DNA of 64,000 bases from Pseudoxanthomonas sp. PXM01 (GCF_014851815.1 NZ_JACVAJ010000002.1:310001-374000), one strand, 5' to 3'. Counted from the first letter of the stretch, positions 52,113 to 63,184 are shown. The notes: generated from the letters alone by a model not told the origin. Made by a program: numbers and translations.

Positions 52113-52670
52113 ATGAACCTCATTGATCGTCCGGCGCCACCCTGGCAGGTGGACCGCTGGTTCAACACGCCCCACGCCATCACCCTGGAGTCCCTGCGCG
52201 GCAAGGTCGTCGTGCTGGAAGCCTTCCAGATGCTCTGCCCCGGATGCGTCGCGCACGGCCTGCCCCAAGCCGCGCGCGTGCACGCCACGTTCCCGCACGA
52301 CCAGGTCGCCGTCATTGGGCTGCATACCGTCTTCGAGCACCACGCGGCGATGACGCCGGTCGCCCTGGAAGCCTTCCTGCACGAGTACCGCATCGCGTTC
52401 CCCGTCGGCGTGGATCGGCCCGGCATGCGCGGACCGATTCCGCAGACGATGGAGGCCTACGCCATGCGCGGCACGCCGACCCTGCTGGTGATCGACGCGC
52501 AGGGCCGCCTTCGCCACCAGCATTTCGGCCAGGTCAGCGATCTGGTGCTGGGCGCGCAGATCGCATCGCTGGTGCACGAAGCGGAAGCTTTCGCAGCCAG
52601 CGAAGAGACGCAATCGCCCCCGCGGGCGGACGCCGGCTGCGATGCGAATGGTTGTGCGATCCCGGGCTGA
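52113..52670 (+). CDS. Thioredoxin-fold redoxin (TlpA/AhpC-TSA type)
   Basis: A 185-residue protein. The thioredoxin fold begins APPWQVDRWFNTPHAITLESLRGKVVVLEAFQMLCPGCVAHG, with active-site CPGC near residues 42-45, and has the cis-Pro segment MRGTPTLLVIDAQG. No signal peptide is visible, so it probably acts in the cytosol. A C-terminal tail adds two more cysteines (GCDANGCAIPG), which could relay electrons or bind metal. It follows the secreted EF-hand-like protein on the same strand. Confidence 0.87.
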   Translation: MNLIDRPAPPWQVDRWFNTPHAITLESLRGKVVVLEAFQMLCPGCVAHGLPQAARVHATFPHDQVAVIGLHTVFEHHAAMTPVALEAFLHEYRIAFPVGVDRPGMRGPIPQTMEAYAMRGTPTLLVIDAQGRLRHQHFGQVSDLVLGAQIASLVHEAEAFAASEETQSPPRADAGCDANGCAIPG

Positions 52671-52760
52671 GGCCTGTTGGCCGGTCCTCCGTGACCGCCG
52701 CGTTCAAGTGGTCACAGGGGCTTCACGGCGCGTTCGCGCCACTCAGGTTTGGATAGCACC

Positions 52761-52859
52761 ATGCACCGCGCCCCGGCCCCTTTTTCGCTGCTGCACCGCC
52801 TGGCCTTCATGGGCCTGGGGATGACGCTTGCGGTGCTCAGCGGGGCGTTGTTTCCCTGA
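52761..52859 (+). CDS. Possible 32-residue single-helix membrane protein
   Basis: Short frame: MHRAPAPFSLLHRLAFMGLG then a hydrophobic end MTLAVLSGALFP. One predicted helix with basic residues before it (positive inside). The ribosome-binding site is weak (GGA 8 nt before). It ends 4 nt before the convergent SpoIIAA-like stop. It could be chance; comparison with relatives would settle it. Confidence 0.3.
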   Translation: MHRAPAPFSLLHRLAFMGLGMTLAVLSGALFP

Positions 52860-52863
52860 GCTG

Positions 52864-53253
52864 TCAGGACGCCGGCGCCGCCGGATCCAGCTCCGCCGCC
52901 CACGACAGGGCCATGGTCCGCTCCTCGGGCGCAAAAGTCCGCATCTCCGTCCTCGGCATCACCCTGTCGGCCAGTCCGGTGACCGTCACCAGCCAGCGCT
53001 TGTCGGTGACCACCGCAGCGCGCGCGAAGCGGTCGTACTCGCCGCGCTTGGACAGCGCGTAGCGCAGGTCCTTGCCGATCACTTCCAGCGCCAGCCCATG
53101 CAGATCGCTGATGTCGCTGACCACGGCGATGCGCTCGAAGCGCGCCAGCCGCGATTCGATGTCGGAGATGCAAGCGTCGTAATCTGCGCCGGTGAGTTCG
53201 TCGGTAAACCGGTATGCCGCGACGTGCGGCGGGCTCGCCAGGATGTCGATCAT
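52864..53253 (-). CDS. SpoIIAA-like (STAS-related) protein
   Basis: A 129-residue protein with the SpoIIAA-like fold: VAAYRFTDELTGADYDACISDIESRLARFERIAVVSDISDLHGLALEVIGKDLRYAL, then FARAAVVTDKRWLVTVTGLADRVM and FAPEERTMALSWA. Members resemble CRAL-TRIO/STAS lipid- or protein-binding folds; function is unknown. The ATG at 53253 opens the conserved domain. Confidence 0.85.
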   Translation of the reverse strand: MIDILASPPHVAAYRFTDELTGADYDACISDIESRLARFERIAVVSDISDLHGLALEVIGKDLRYALSKRGEYDRFARAAVVTDKRWLVTVTGLADRVMPRTEMRTFAPEERTMALSWAAELDPAAPAS

Positions 53254-53348
53254 GCGCGGGCTCCATGAAAACCAGCCGCGACCTTAGCCCGTGCCGGCGG
53301 CACCGTGCGTCAAATCCGCTTCACGAAGCTGCACCGTGCCGGCACGCG

Positions 53349-54029
53349 CTAGCGCTCCTCGCGCGTGAGCGACCAGAAGCCGATATCGCGACGCACCCGG
53401 TAGCCGAGCTGTTCGTACAGCGTCTTCGCGCGCGGATTCTCGTGGCTGACGTGCAGGAACGGTTGCACGCCGCGCGCCAGCGTTTCATTGGTCAGCCACG
53501 TCGTCAGGCGGCGCGCATAGCCGCGGCCGTTGAAGTCCGGATGCGTGCAGATGGCGCTCATCTCCCGGCTGTCCGCATTGCCCAGTCGTTCACCGATCAT
53601 CGCCGCGAGTCGGCCGTCCTCGTAGATGCCGAAGTAGCGCCCCAATTCCATCGTGCGTTCGCGGAAGTAGTGCGGATAGACCAGCGCGGTCAGCGCCAGC
53701 ACCTCGTTGCGCTGCGCATCGCCGAGCGGCACGATGTCCGGACCCTCGCCCACCACCAGCGGCGCGTCGCACACCATCTGCGCGAGCGGGCGGAAGGCCT
53801 GCAGATTCCAGCCTTCGTGTCGCGATGGCGCGATCCCGATCAGGTACACCGACTCGCCCGGGGCCACCAGCGTGTCGAGCGCGCGTTCCGTCGGGACGTC
53901 GGCGGACGCGACCCCCAGGAACGGGGCATAGACGGCCGGGTAGCGCGCCACGTCGCCGGCATGCAGGGCGATGTCGCCGTGGATGGAATCCAGAGCGGAC
54001 CAGAACGGGTTGTCGAGGGTGGTGGTCAT
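53349..54029 (-). CDS. GNAT-family N-acetyltransferase (FR47-like)
   Basis: A 226-residue protein. The N-terminal half (to about 115) is a substrate-side domain; the C-terminal GNAT core has GIYEDGRLAAMIGERLG, EMSAICTHPDFNGRGYARRLTTWLTNE (the acetyl-CoA R/Q-x-x-G-x-G/A loop) and FLHVSHENPRAKTLYEQLGYRV. The FR47-like form often acts on amino-acid-like substrates. The target is unknown. Start ATG 54029 is set by the length typical for the family. Confidence 0.88.
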   Translation of the reverse strand: MTTTLDNPFWSALDSIHGDIALHAGDVARYPAVYAPFLGVASADVPTERALDTLVAPGESVYLIGIAPSRHEGWNLQAFRPLAQMVCDAPLVVGEGPDIVPLGDAQRNEVLALTALVYPHYFRERTMELGRYFGIYEDGRLAAMIGERLGNADSREMSAICTHPDFNGRGYARRLTTWLTNETLARGVQPFLHVSHENPRAKTLYEQLGYRVRRDIGFWSLTREER

Positions 54030-54111
54030 GGGCGTGTGTGCCGGGGGAACCACGATTATCCACGCGTGGACCTGTGGTGCATCCGGCAATGGTGCTCCGT
54101 ATGCTGCGCGC

Positions 54112-55212
54112 ATGACGACCTCGCCCGTTCTCCGGTCCCTTCGCGCCGTGTCCATTGCCTCGGTCCTGTTGCTGGCCGGCTGCGTGACCGCCCCGCCTGC
54201 ACCCACGCGACCGCCTGCCGACACCCGCAGCGAGATCGTGCGACGTATGCCCGCCAAGGTCGCTGATCGCGAACGGTGGGCGGCCGACATCGAGACCGCG
54301 TTTGCCGCGCAGCGGATCGCACCGAACAGCGAGAACATCTGCGCGGTGCTGGCGGTCACCGAACAGGAGTCGGGCTACGTCGCCAATCCCGCCGTCGCCA
54401 ACCTGCCGAAGATCGCGCGCGGCGAGATCGACCGTCGCGCCGCGGCCATGCACGTGCCGAGGTTCCTCGGCGACGCCGCGCTGGCGTTGCGCTCACCGGA
54501 CGGACGCACCTACGCGGAACGCCTGCGCGTGGTGCGCACCGAGCGCGACCTCAGCGACATCTACGAGGACATGATCGGCAGCGTGCCGCTGGGCAAGCGC
54601 CTGTTCACCGACTACAACCCGGTGCAGACCGGCGGACCGATGCAGGTGGGCATTCCGTTCGCCGAATCGAAGGCCGCCGGCTATCCCTATCCGGTCGACG
54701 GCAGCATCCGCGACGAAGTGTTCACCCGGCGCGGCGGCCTGTACTTCGGCATCGCCCATCTGCTGGGTTACCAGACGCCCTACACGCGCAAGGTGCACCG
54801 CTTCGCCGACTACAACGCTGGCTGGTACGCCAGCCGCAATGCGGCGTTCCAGAGCGCGGTCGGCGTCGCGGCCGGCGCCACGCTCGCGCTCGATGGCGAC
54901 CTGCTCACGCCCGGTGCGCCGCTGGACAAACCGGGCCAGACCGAACGTGCCGTACGCCAGCTGGCCGGCGCACTGCGCATGGACGAGCGCGCGATCCGCG
55001 ACGCACTGGAGCGCGGCAGCCGGCTCGATTTCGACGACACCGATCTGTACGCGCGGGTCTACGCCCTGGCCGAAGCGCGCGCAGGAAAACCGCTGCCGCG
55101 CGCGATCATCCCGGGCATCCGGCTGGAAAGCCCCAAGATCACCCGCGAACTGACCACCGCCTGGTTCGCCACGCGGGTGGACGAACGCTACCGGAACTGC
55201 CTGCAACGCTGA
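54112..55212 (+). CDS. DUF1615 lipoprotein
   Basis: A 366-residue predicted lipoprotein (LLLAGCVT, lipobox near residue 24). The DUF1615 domain covers the rest: WAADIETAFAAQRIAPNSENICAVLAVTEQESGY, YNPVQTGGPMQVGI, GGLYFGIAHLLGYQTPY and FADYNAGWYASRNAAFQ. The Glu in TEQESGY and the later GGPMQV segment recall lytic transglycosylases (goose-lysozyme-like), so a cell-wall role is plausible but untested. It ends 7 nt before a convergent membrane protein gene. Confidence 0.87.
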   Translation: MTTSPVLRSLRAVSIASVLLLAGCVTAPPAPTRPPADTRSEIVRRMPAKVADRERWAADIETAFAAQRIAPNSENICAVLAVTEQESGYVANPAVANLPKIARGEIDRRAAAMHVPRFLGDAALALRSPDGRTYAERLRVVRTERDLSDIYEDMIGSVPLGKRLFTDYNPVQTGGPMQVGIPFAESKAAGYPYPVDGSIRDEVFTRRGGLYFGIAHLLGYQTPYTRKVHRFADYNAGWYASRNAAFQSAVGVAAGATLALDGDLLTPGAPLDKPGQTERAVRQLAGALRMDERAIRDALERGSRLDFDDTDLYARVYALAEARAGKPLPRAIIPGIRLESPKITRELTTAWFATRVDERYRNCLQR

Positions 55213-55219
55213 GGGCGCG

Positions 55220-55951
55220 TCAGCCGCCGAACGTACCCCACCAGCGCGCGAACGTCTGCCATTCCTGCGTACCCGGCACCAGGTGCATCAGGACGAAGTT
55301 GATCGCGAAGACCGCGGTGACGAACGGGAACACGCCGCGTCCATGTGGCGTCCGGCGTTCGAACCCCATCAACAACCCCAGCACGACGAACGTCACTGCG
55401 TAACCGCCCCACGAAGGATTGAAGCGCACCCCTTCCGGCAACAGCGCGAGCACCAGGCGCGCCATCGCCGGATCGATCATCACCAGCGCCGTGGCGACCA
55501 TGTAACGCGCGTGCCGTGCCGGGTCGCGCCGATGGCGGATGGCGAGCCCCCAGAACAGCGCCAGCATCAGCGATGCCGCCATGCCCAGGTACAGCAACAT
55601 GGCCTGCAATCCGAACATCTCCGCGGGCGCCGCCGCCATGCGCAGATGCGACAGCCACAACGCGGTCAGCACTACGCCGGGCATCACCCCATAGGAGAAC
55701 TGGCCGATCTGCCGGTGCAGCGCCACGCGCCGTGTCCGGATCAGCCAAGACTGCACCAGCAGCATCGCCATCCATGCCAGCATCAGGCCGGCATGCAGAT
55801 GGGTGACCGCATCGGCCAGGCCCAGCCGGCTGAAGTACGTCTTCCAGAAGCCCAGTCCCGCCAGCGCGAGCAGGCCCCACATCCACACACCACTGCCGAC
55901 GCCCCAAAGACCCGGCCGGCGCGGGACCGCGCCTGTTGAAGAAACCGCCAT
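55220..55951 (-). CDS. Uncharacterised seven-helix membrane protein
   Basis: A 243-residue protein with about six or seven helices. Histidines occur at helix ends (THLHAGLMLAWMAMLLVQSWL; ALHRQIGQFSYGVMPGVVL; RRDPARHARYMVATALVMIDPAMARLVLALL), a pattern like heme-binding four-helix membrane proteins, but no family name can be given safely. AGGAAGG lies 7-8 nt before the ATG at 55951, which fixes the start. Confidence 0.78.
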   Translation of the reverse strand: MAVSSTGAVPRRPGLWGVGSGVWMWGLLALAGLGFWKTYFSRLGLADAVTHLHAGLMLAWMAMLLVQSWLIRTRRVALHRQIGQFSYGVMPGVVLTALWLSHLRMAAAPAEMFGLQAMLLYLGMAASLMLALFWGLAIRHRRDPARHARYMVATALVMIDPAMARLVLALLPEGVRFNPSWGGYAVTFVVLGLLMGFERRTPHGRGVFPFVTAVFAINFVLMHLVPGTQEWQTFARWWGTFGG

Positions 55952-56089
55952 CACGCCACCTTCCTGTTGATCGTGGCAGGTTGAACGCCCCACCGGATCG
56001 GCACCGGACAGCCGCCTGTCGAATTCCGCGTCGCCCGCTCGTCGCGTTCAGGAAGGCGCCATTCCGGTGCCGCATTCCCGGAGGTTTCC

Positions 56090-56827
56090 ATGCCGTACAT
56101 CGATGGTTTCGTGGCCGCCGTGCCCACCGCCAACAAGCAGAAGTTCATCGACCACGCGAGTCTCGGCGATCCCGTGTTCATCGAGCAGGGCGCCACGCGC
56201 GTGATGGAGTGCTGGGAGGAGGACGTGCCGGACGGCAAGGTCACCGACTTCCGCAAGACCGTGCAGGCAAAGGAAGACGAGAGCGTGGTGTTCTCGTGGA
56301 TCGAATGGCCCGACAAGGCCACCCGCGATGCCGGCATGAAGAAGATGATGGACGACCCGCGCATGTCGCCGGAGAACAACCCGATGCCGTTCGACGGCAA
56401 GCGGCTGATCTACGGCGGCTTCGTGCCGGCACTGGAACTGGGCAAGAACGGTGCGCGCTCGCCCTATGTGGACGGATTCGTGCTTGCCGTTCCCACCCAG
56501 GCCAAGGCCGCGTTCACCGAGCACGCCACGCTGTTCGACAAGGTCTTCATGGACTTCGGTGCGACCCGCATCATCGAAGGCTGGGGCGATGATGTGCCGC
56601 GCGGCAAGCAGACCGACTTCTATCGTGCCGTCCAGGCGAAGGACGACGAGACCGTCGCGTTCTCGTGGGTCGAATGGCCCGACAAGGCCACGCGCGATGC
56701 CGGCATGAAGAAGATGATGGAAGACCCGCGCATGGATCCGGCCAACCAGGACAATCCGCCGATGCCGTTCGATGGCAAGCGCATGATCTTCGGCGGCTTT
56801 ACGCCGGTGGTCGAACTGCACGCATGA
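56090..56827 (+). CDS. Tandem DUF1428 protein
   Basis: A 245-residue cytosolic protein made of two DUF1428 copies (about 1-121 and 124-245). Copy 1 starts YIDGFVAAVPTANKQKF and copy 2 starts YVDGFVLAVPTQAKAAF; each has E-W-P-D-K-A-T-R-D-A-G-M-K-K-M-M and ends MPFDGKR-[LM]-I-[YF]-GGF. DUF1428 proteins are usually single-domain (about 120 residues) with a dimeric alpha/beta ferredoxin-like fold, so this is a covalent dimer. Function is unknown. Confidence 0.9.
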   Translation: MPYIDGFVAAVPTANKQKFIDHASLGDPVFIEQGATRVMECWEEDVPDGKVTDFRKTVQAKEDESVVFSWIEWPDKATRDAGMKKMMDDPRMSPENNPMPFDGKRLIYGGFVPALELGKNGARSPYVDGFVLAVPTQAKAAFTEHATLFDKVFMDFGATRIIEGWGDDVPRGKQTDFYRAVQAKDDETVAFSWVEWPDKATRDAGMKKMMEDPRMDPANQDNPPMPFDGKRMIFGGFTPVVELHA

Positions 56828-56833
56828 CCCGAA

Positions 56834-56867
56834 GGATGCCGTGGGCGCCGATGTCGCCCCGGCATCC
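56834..56867 (+). terminator. Stem-loop after DUF1428 gene
   Basis: GGATGCC (56834-56840) pairs with GGCATCC (56861-56867), with an inner GGGCG/CGCCC stem (56843-56847, 56855-56859). No T-run; possible terminator. Confidence 0.5.
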
Positions 56868-57263
56868 CTAGTGGTACTCGCGCGTAAAACTTCACACTGT
56901 CATCACGTCGCTCACGACCGATGCCATCGCTGCACGTTCGCGTACACGTGTATCCCCGCATTTCCTGACACATGCACGATGCTGGCGCATCGTGCACCAC
57001 GCCAGTGCGCAGCGCGAAAAGCGTATGGAAACTTCGGCATTCAGGACATAACGCGAATTACTTTCGCGTCGTTGCGCCTCGCCCTGTGATCGTCGACTCA
57101 CTTCAAGCACTTCGCTGCCGCCTAAGGTGATTGCGGTAACGCGACGCCGTCGTACGACGGCGTTACGCCGGTTACCGCTGTGCCTGGGACAGCACGCCAT
57201 CCATTGCTGCCCGCACACAAGAGAGATCCACCACTTCCAACGCACTATTCAGGGGCGCAACGC
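56868..57263. other. Long leader/intergenic region of TonB receptor gene
   Basis: About 400 nt without a coding frame that I can support. It is less GC-rich than the genes (notably 57005-57110). It holds a long hairpin (57135-57176) and an AGGGG ribosome-binding site 8 nt before the ATG at 57264. It is long enough for a regulated leader, but no known riboswitch was recognised. Confidence 0.5.
57135..57176 (+). promoter_or_regulatory. Long palindrome in TonB receptor leader
   Basis: A perfect 20-bp palindrome (57144-57163; ACGCCGTCGT followed by its reverse complement) lies inside an outer GGTAAC...GTTACC repeat. As RNA it would fold into a stable stem about 88 nt before the receptor start; as DNA it could bind a dimeric regulator. 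Confidence 0.55.
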
Positions 57264-59891
<2,628 letters not shown>

Positions 59892-59903
59892 CAATGCAGT
59901 AGA

Positions 59904-59938
59904 CCGGAGCCGGTGTCCGCGTGGGCACCGGCTTCCGG
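59904..59938. terminator. Stem-loop between TonB receptor and LysR genes
   Basis: AGCCGGTG (59908-59915) pairs with CACCGGCT (59926-59933), extended by CCGG/CCGG with one bulge. It lies between convergent stop codons; no strong T-run. Confidence 0.55.
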
Positions 59939-59939
59939 A

Positions 59940-60857
59940 TCAGCCGGGCGTCGCCCCTCGCGCGACATCCTTCGCCACCTCCGCGACCAGCGCGCGCAGC
60001 CACTGGTGCGCCGGATCGTGGCGGTAGCGCACATGCCACGCCATCTCCAGCGGGAACGTGCCCAGATCCACCGGTGTGGGCAGTACCTTCAGGCGCGGAT
60101 CGCGCGCCAGCTGCGCACAGATCAGCTTCGGCAGCGTGGCGCAGTAGTCGGTGGCCGCCACCAGTTCGGGAATCGACAGGAAATGCGTCACCGACACGGC
60201 GACGTCGCGCCGTAGCCCCTGCTTTTCCAGGGCCTGGAACAGGCCGGCGCGCAGCTTGCCCGGCGGCACCACGTTGACGTGCCGCAACTGTTCGTACTGC
60301 GCCTTCGACAGGCGCTTGTTGACCACCGGATGATCGGCCCGCACCACGCAGGCGACACCATCGTCGCCCAGGTGCTGCACCACCAGATTGTCCGGGGGCT
60401 CGACGAACCGCCCCAACACCATCGCGGTTTCGCCTGACATCGCCCCGGTCTCGGCCAGGTCGGTACCGAACGGGACCAGGCGCAGGCGAATGCCCGGCGC
60501 GCGCGCGCGCAGCCGCGCCGCAATGGCGGGCACCAGCACGAACTCGAAATAACTGTTCGGCGCCAGGGTGAAGAGCCGCTCTTCCTTCGCCGGATCGAAG
60601 TGGCGCTGACCGAGCACCGCCGCATCCAGCTGCGCCAGCGCCGCGGCGATGCCGGGCGCCAGCTCGATGGCCTTCTGCGTCGGCTGCATGCCGTAGCGCT
60701 CACGGATGAACAGCGGGTCCTGCAGCATCTCGCGCAACCGCACCAATGCGTTCGACAGCGCGGGCTGGGTGATGCCCAGCCGTTCGGCCGCACGGGTCAC
60801 GTTGCGCTCGTCCATCAGCGCCAGGAACACGGGCAGCAAGTTGAGGTCGTAGCGCAT
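59940..60857 (-). CDS. LysR-family transcriptional regulator (NodD/NahR/LeuO-like)
   Basis: A 305-residue regulator. The N-terminus MRYDLNLLPVFLALMDERNVTRAAERLGITQPALSNALVRLREMLQDPLFIR is of the NahR/NodD/LeuO type. The effector domain starts near residue 92 (RLFTLAPNSYFEFVLVPAI). The ATG at 60857 fits the conserved start. It is divergent from the old-yellow-enzyme gene, with a long palindrome 9 nt upstream of its own start codon. The palindrome probably lets it control both sides. Confidence 0.93.
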   Translation of the reverse strand: MRYDLNLLPVFLALMDERNVTRAAERLGITQPALSNALVRLREMLQDPLFIRERYGMQPTQKAIELAPGIAAALAQLDAAVLGQRHFDPAKEERLFTLAPNSYFEFVLVPAIAARLRARAPGIRLRLVPFGTDLAETGAMSGETAMVLGRFVEPPDNLVVQHLGDDGVACVVRADHPVVNKRLSKAQYEQLRHVNVVPPGKLRAGLFQALEKQGLRRDVAVSVTHFLSIPELVAATDYCATLPKLICAQLARDPRLKVLPTPVDLGTFPLEMAWHVRYRHDPAHQWLRALVAEVAKDVARGATPG

Positions 60858-60866
60858 GCAGTCATA

Positions 60867-60892
60867 TTGAATTCCATATATCTGGAATTCAA
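60867..60892. promoter_or_regulatory. 26-bp LysR operator, lysR / OYE divergent promoter
   Basis: TTGAATTCC (60867-60875), AT-only-rich centre ATATATCT, GGAATTCAA (60884-60892): the two 9-nt arms are perfect reverse complements. It sits 9 nt before the LysR start and 119 nt before the OYE start. The AT-rich block runs on to 60901, likely covering promoter elements. Confidence 0.75.
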
Positions 60893-61011
60893 CAAATAAA
60901 TTGGCCGAATGCCTTGGCGGCGCGCAGGCTGTATCCATCCCGGCGAGGCGCCGGACCGGTAACCGAAGGCGCCTCCGCTCTCCTCACTACACCGCCCGTC
61001 TGGAGCCTGCC

Positions 61012-62109
61012 ATGTCATCCGCCGCCCTGTTCTCCCCCACCCGCCTCGGCGCCATCGAGGTCCGCAACCGCATCGCCATGGCGCCGCTCACCCGCTCGCG
61101 CGCCGGCATGGATGGCGTGCAGACGCCGCTGGCCATCGACTACTACGGCCAGCGCGCCTCGGCCGGGCTGATCATCACCGAGGCCACCAACATCTCCCGT
61201 CAGGGCCGCGGCTATGCTTACACGCCGGGCCTCTACACCGATGCCCACGTCGAGGCGTGGAAGCCGGTCACCGACGCCGTGCATGCCCGGGGCGGGCGCA
61301 TCGTGGTGCAGCTCTGGCACGTCGGCCGCATGTCGCATAGCAGCCTGCAGGAAGGCGGCGCCGATCCTGTCGCCCCCTCGGCCATCCAGGCCGGCGGCAG
61401 CGTCTTCACCGAAGCCGGCCACGTGCGGCCGTCGATGCCGCGCGCCCTGGCCACCGACGAGATCGCCGGCATCATCGGCCACTACCGCCAGGCCGCACAG
61501 CGGGCGAAGGGCGCCGGCTTCGATGGCGTGGAAGTGCACGCCGCCAACGGCTACCTGCTGGAACAGTTCCTGCGCGACAGTACCAACCATCGCGACGACC
61601 GCTACGGCGGCTCGCTGGAGAACCGCGCACGGCTGCTGCTTGAGGTTACCGCTGCGGTCGCCGACGTCTGGGGCGCGGATCGCGTGGGCCTGCGCCTGTC
61701 GCCGCTGTCCACCGCGGTCGGCGACACGCCGCTGGACAGCCGCACGATGGAGACGCACCTCTACGTGGCGCGCCGCCTCGGCGAAATGGGCCTGGCCTAC
61801 CTGCATGTGGTCGAAGGCCAGCTGCACGCCGGCAACGGCGCCGATGACTTCGATGTGAAGGCGCTGCGTGATGCGTTCGGCGGCGCCTACCTCGCCAACA
61901 ACGGCTACGACCGTCAGCGCGCGCTCGACGCCACCGCCAGCGGCCGCGCCGACATGATCGCGTTCGGCAAGCCCTTCATCGGCAACCCCGACCTGGTCGA
62001 ACGCCTGCGCGAAGACGCTCCGCTGTTCGACGCGCCGACGGCCGGCTACTTCGGCGGCGGTGCGGAAGGCTATACGCAGTTCACTGCCCCGCAGGCGCAC
62101 GCGGCCTGA
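61012..62109 (+). CDS. Old yellow enzyme (alkene reductase, NemA-like)
   Basis: A 365-residue FMN enzyme of the OYE family. LFSPTRLGAIEVRNRIAMAPLTRSRA binds FMN; GGRIVVQLWHVGRMSH, GFDGVEVHAANGYLLEQFLRDSTNHRDDRYGGSLENRARLLLEV (with the His/Asn substrate pair) and YLANNGYDRQRA...DMIAFGKPFIGNPDLVERL complete the barrel. These NAD(P)H-dependent enzymes reduce activated C=C bonds and nitro compounds and help against electrophiles. It precedes an aldo-keto reductase by 46 nt, so the two probably detoxify carbonyls together under LysR control. Confidence 0.94.
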   Translation: MSSAALFSPTRLGAIEVRNRIAMAPLTRSRAGMDGVQTPLAIDYYGQRASAGLIITEATNISRQGRGYAYTPGLYTDAHVEAWKPVTDAVHARGGRIVVQLWHVGRMSHSSLQEGGADPVAPSAIQAGGSVFTEAGHVRPSMPRALATDEIAGIIGHYRQAAQRAKGAGFDGVEVHAANGYLLEQFLRDSTNHRDDRYGGSLENRARLLLEVTAAVADVWGADRVGLRLSPLSTAVGDTPLDSRTMETHLYVARRLGEMGLAYLHVVEGQLHAGNGADDFDVKALRDAFGGAYLANNGYDRQRALDATASGRADMIAFGKPFIGNPDLVERLREDAPLFDAPTAGYFGGGAEGYTQFTAPQAHAA

Positions 62110-62155
62110 TCCCGACATCCCTATCCCCTCCATCTCGATCCCTCAGGAGTCCACC

Positions 62156-63166
62156 ATGTCCCTCCACGACCTGCTTCCCGGCAAGCTCGGTTTCGGCACC
62201 GCACCGCTCGGCAACATGTTCCGCGACATTCCGGAAGCCGAAGCGCGCGCCACCGTCGAGGCCGCCTGGAACGACGGCATCCGCTACTTCGACAACGCGC
62301 CCTTCTACGGCGCCGGGCTGGCGGAAATCCGCATGGGCGACGCGCTGGCCGACAAGCCACGCGACCAGTACGTCATCAGCACCAAAGTCGGCCGGCTGAT
62401 CCTGGACGAAGTCGAGGAGATCAGCGCCCGCGACCTCGGCGAGAAAGGCGACGTCTTCAAGTACGGACGTCCCAACAGGATCGTCAACGACTATTCCTAC
62501 GACGCCACCCTGCGCTCGATCGACGACAGCCTGAAGCGGCTGAAGACCGACCGCATCGACATCGCATGGGTGCACGACATCGCGCAGGATTTCTACGGCG
62601 ACGACTGGCTGTCGATGTTCGAGCAGGCGCGCACCGGTGCCTTCAGGGCGCTCGATCGTCTCCGCGATGAAGGCGCCATCAAGGCGTGGGGCCTGGGCGT
62701 GAACCGCGTCGAGCCGATCGAACTGCTGCTGGAACTGGAAGGACCGCGTCCCGACGGCTTCCTGCTCGCCGGCCGCTATACCCTGCTCGACCACGCACGC
62801 GCGTTGCAGCGGGTGATGCCGAAGGTGGCGGAACGCGGCCTCGGCATCGTGGTCGGCGGCCCTTACAGCTCGGGCGCGCTGGTCGGCGGTCCGAACTTCG
62901 AGTACGCGCCGGCCACGCCACAGATCCTCGACAAGGTGGCGCGCATCAAGGCGCTCGCCGACCGCTACGGCATCAGCATGAAGGCCGCCGGCCTGCAGTT
63001 CGCGCTGGCGAATACCGCCGTCGCGGCCGTCATTCCCGGCGCCAGCAAGCCCGACCGCATCGCCGAGGACAGCGCGGCACTGAAGGAAGTCGTCCCCGCC
63101 GGCTTCTGGCGCGACATGCGCAGCGCGGGCCTGGTGCATCCCGAGGCGCCGCTGCCCGAAGGTTGA
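62156..63166 (+). CDS. Aldo/keto reductase
   Basis: A 336-residue NAD(P)H-dependent oxidoreductase with the AKR barrel. LGFGTAPLGNMFRDI begins the fold; the tetrad is Asp in RYFDNAPFYGAGLAE with the Tyr, Lys in VISTKVGRLI and His in IAWVHDI. The set resembles D-threo-aldose / L-fucose dehydrogenase and pyridoxal dehydrogenase relatives, but the substrate cannot be fixed. AGGAG lies 7 nt before the ATG at 62156. Part of the LysR-controlled OYE unit; a terminator follows. Confidence 0.92.
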   Translation: MSLHDLLPGKLGFGTAPLGNMFRDIPEAEARATVEAAWNDGIRYFDNAPFYGAGLAEIRMGDALADKPRDQYVISTKVGRLILDEVEEISARDLGEKGDVFKYGRPNRIVNDYSYDATLRSIDDSLKRLKTDRIDIAWVHDIAQDFYGDDWLSMFEQARTGAFRALDRLRDEGAIKAWGLGVNRVEPIELLLELEGPRPDGFLLAGRYTLLDHARALQRVMPKVAERGLGIVVGGPYSSGALVGGPNFEYAPATPQILDKVARIKALADRYGISMKAAGLQFALANTAVAAVIPGASKPDRIAEDSAALKEVVPAGFWRDMRSAGLVHPEAPLPEG

Positions 63167-63184
63167 TCCGACCGTCCGTTCCCC

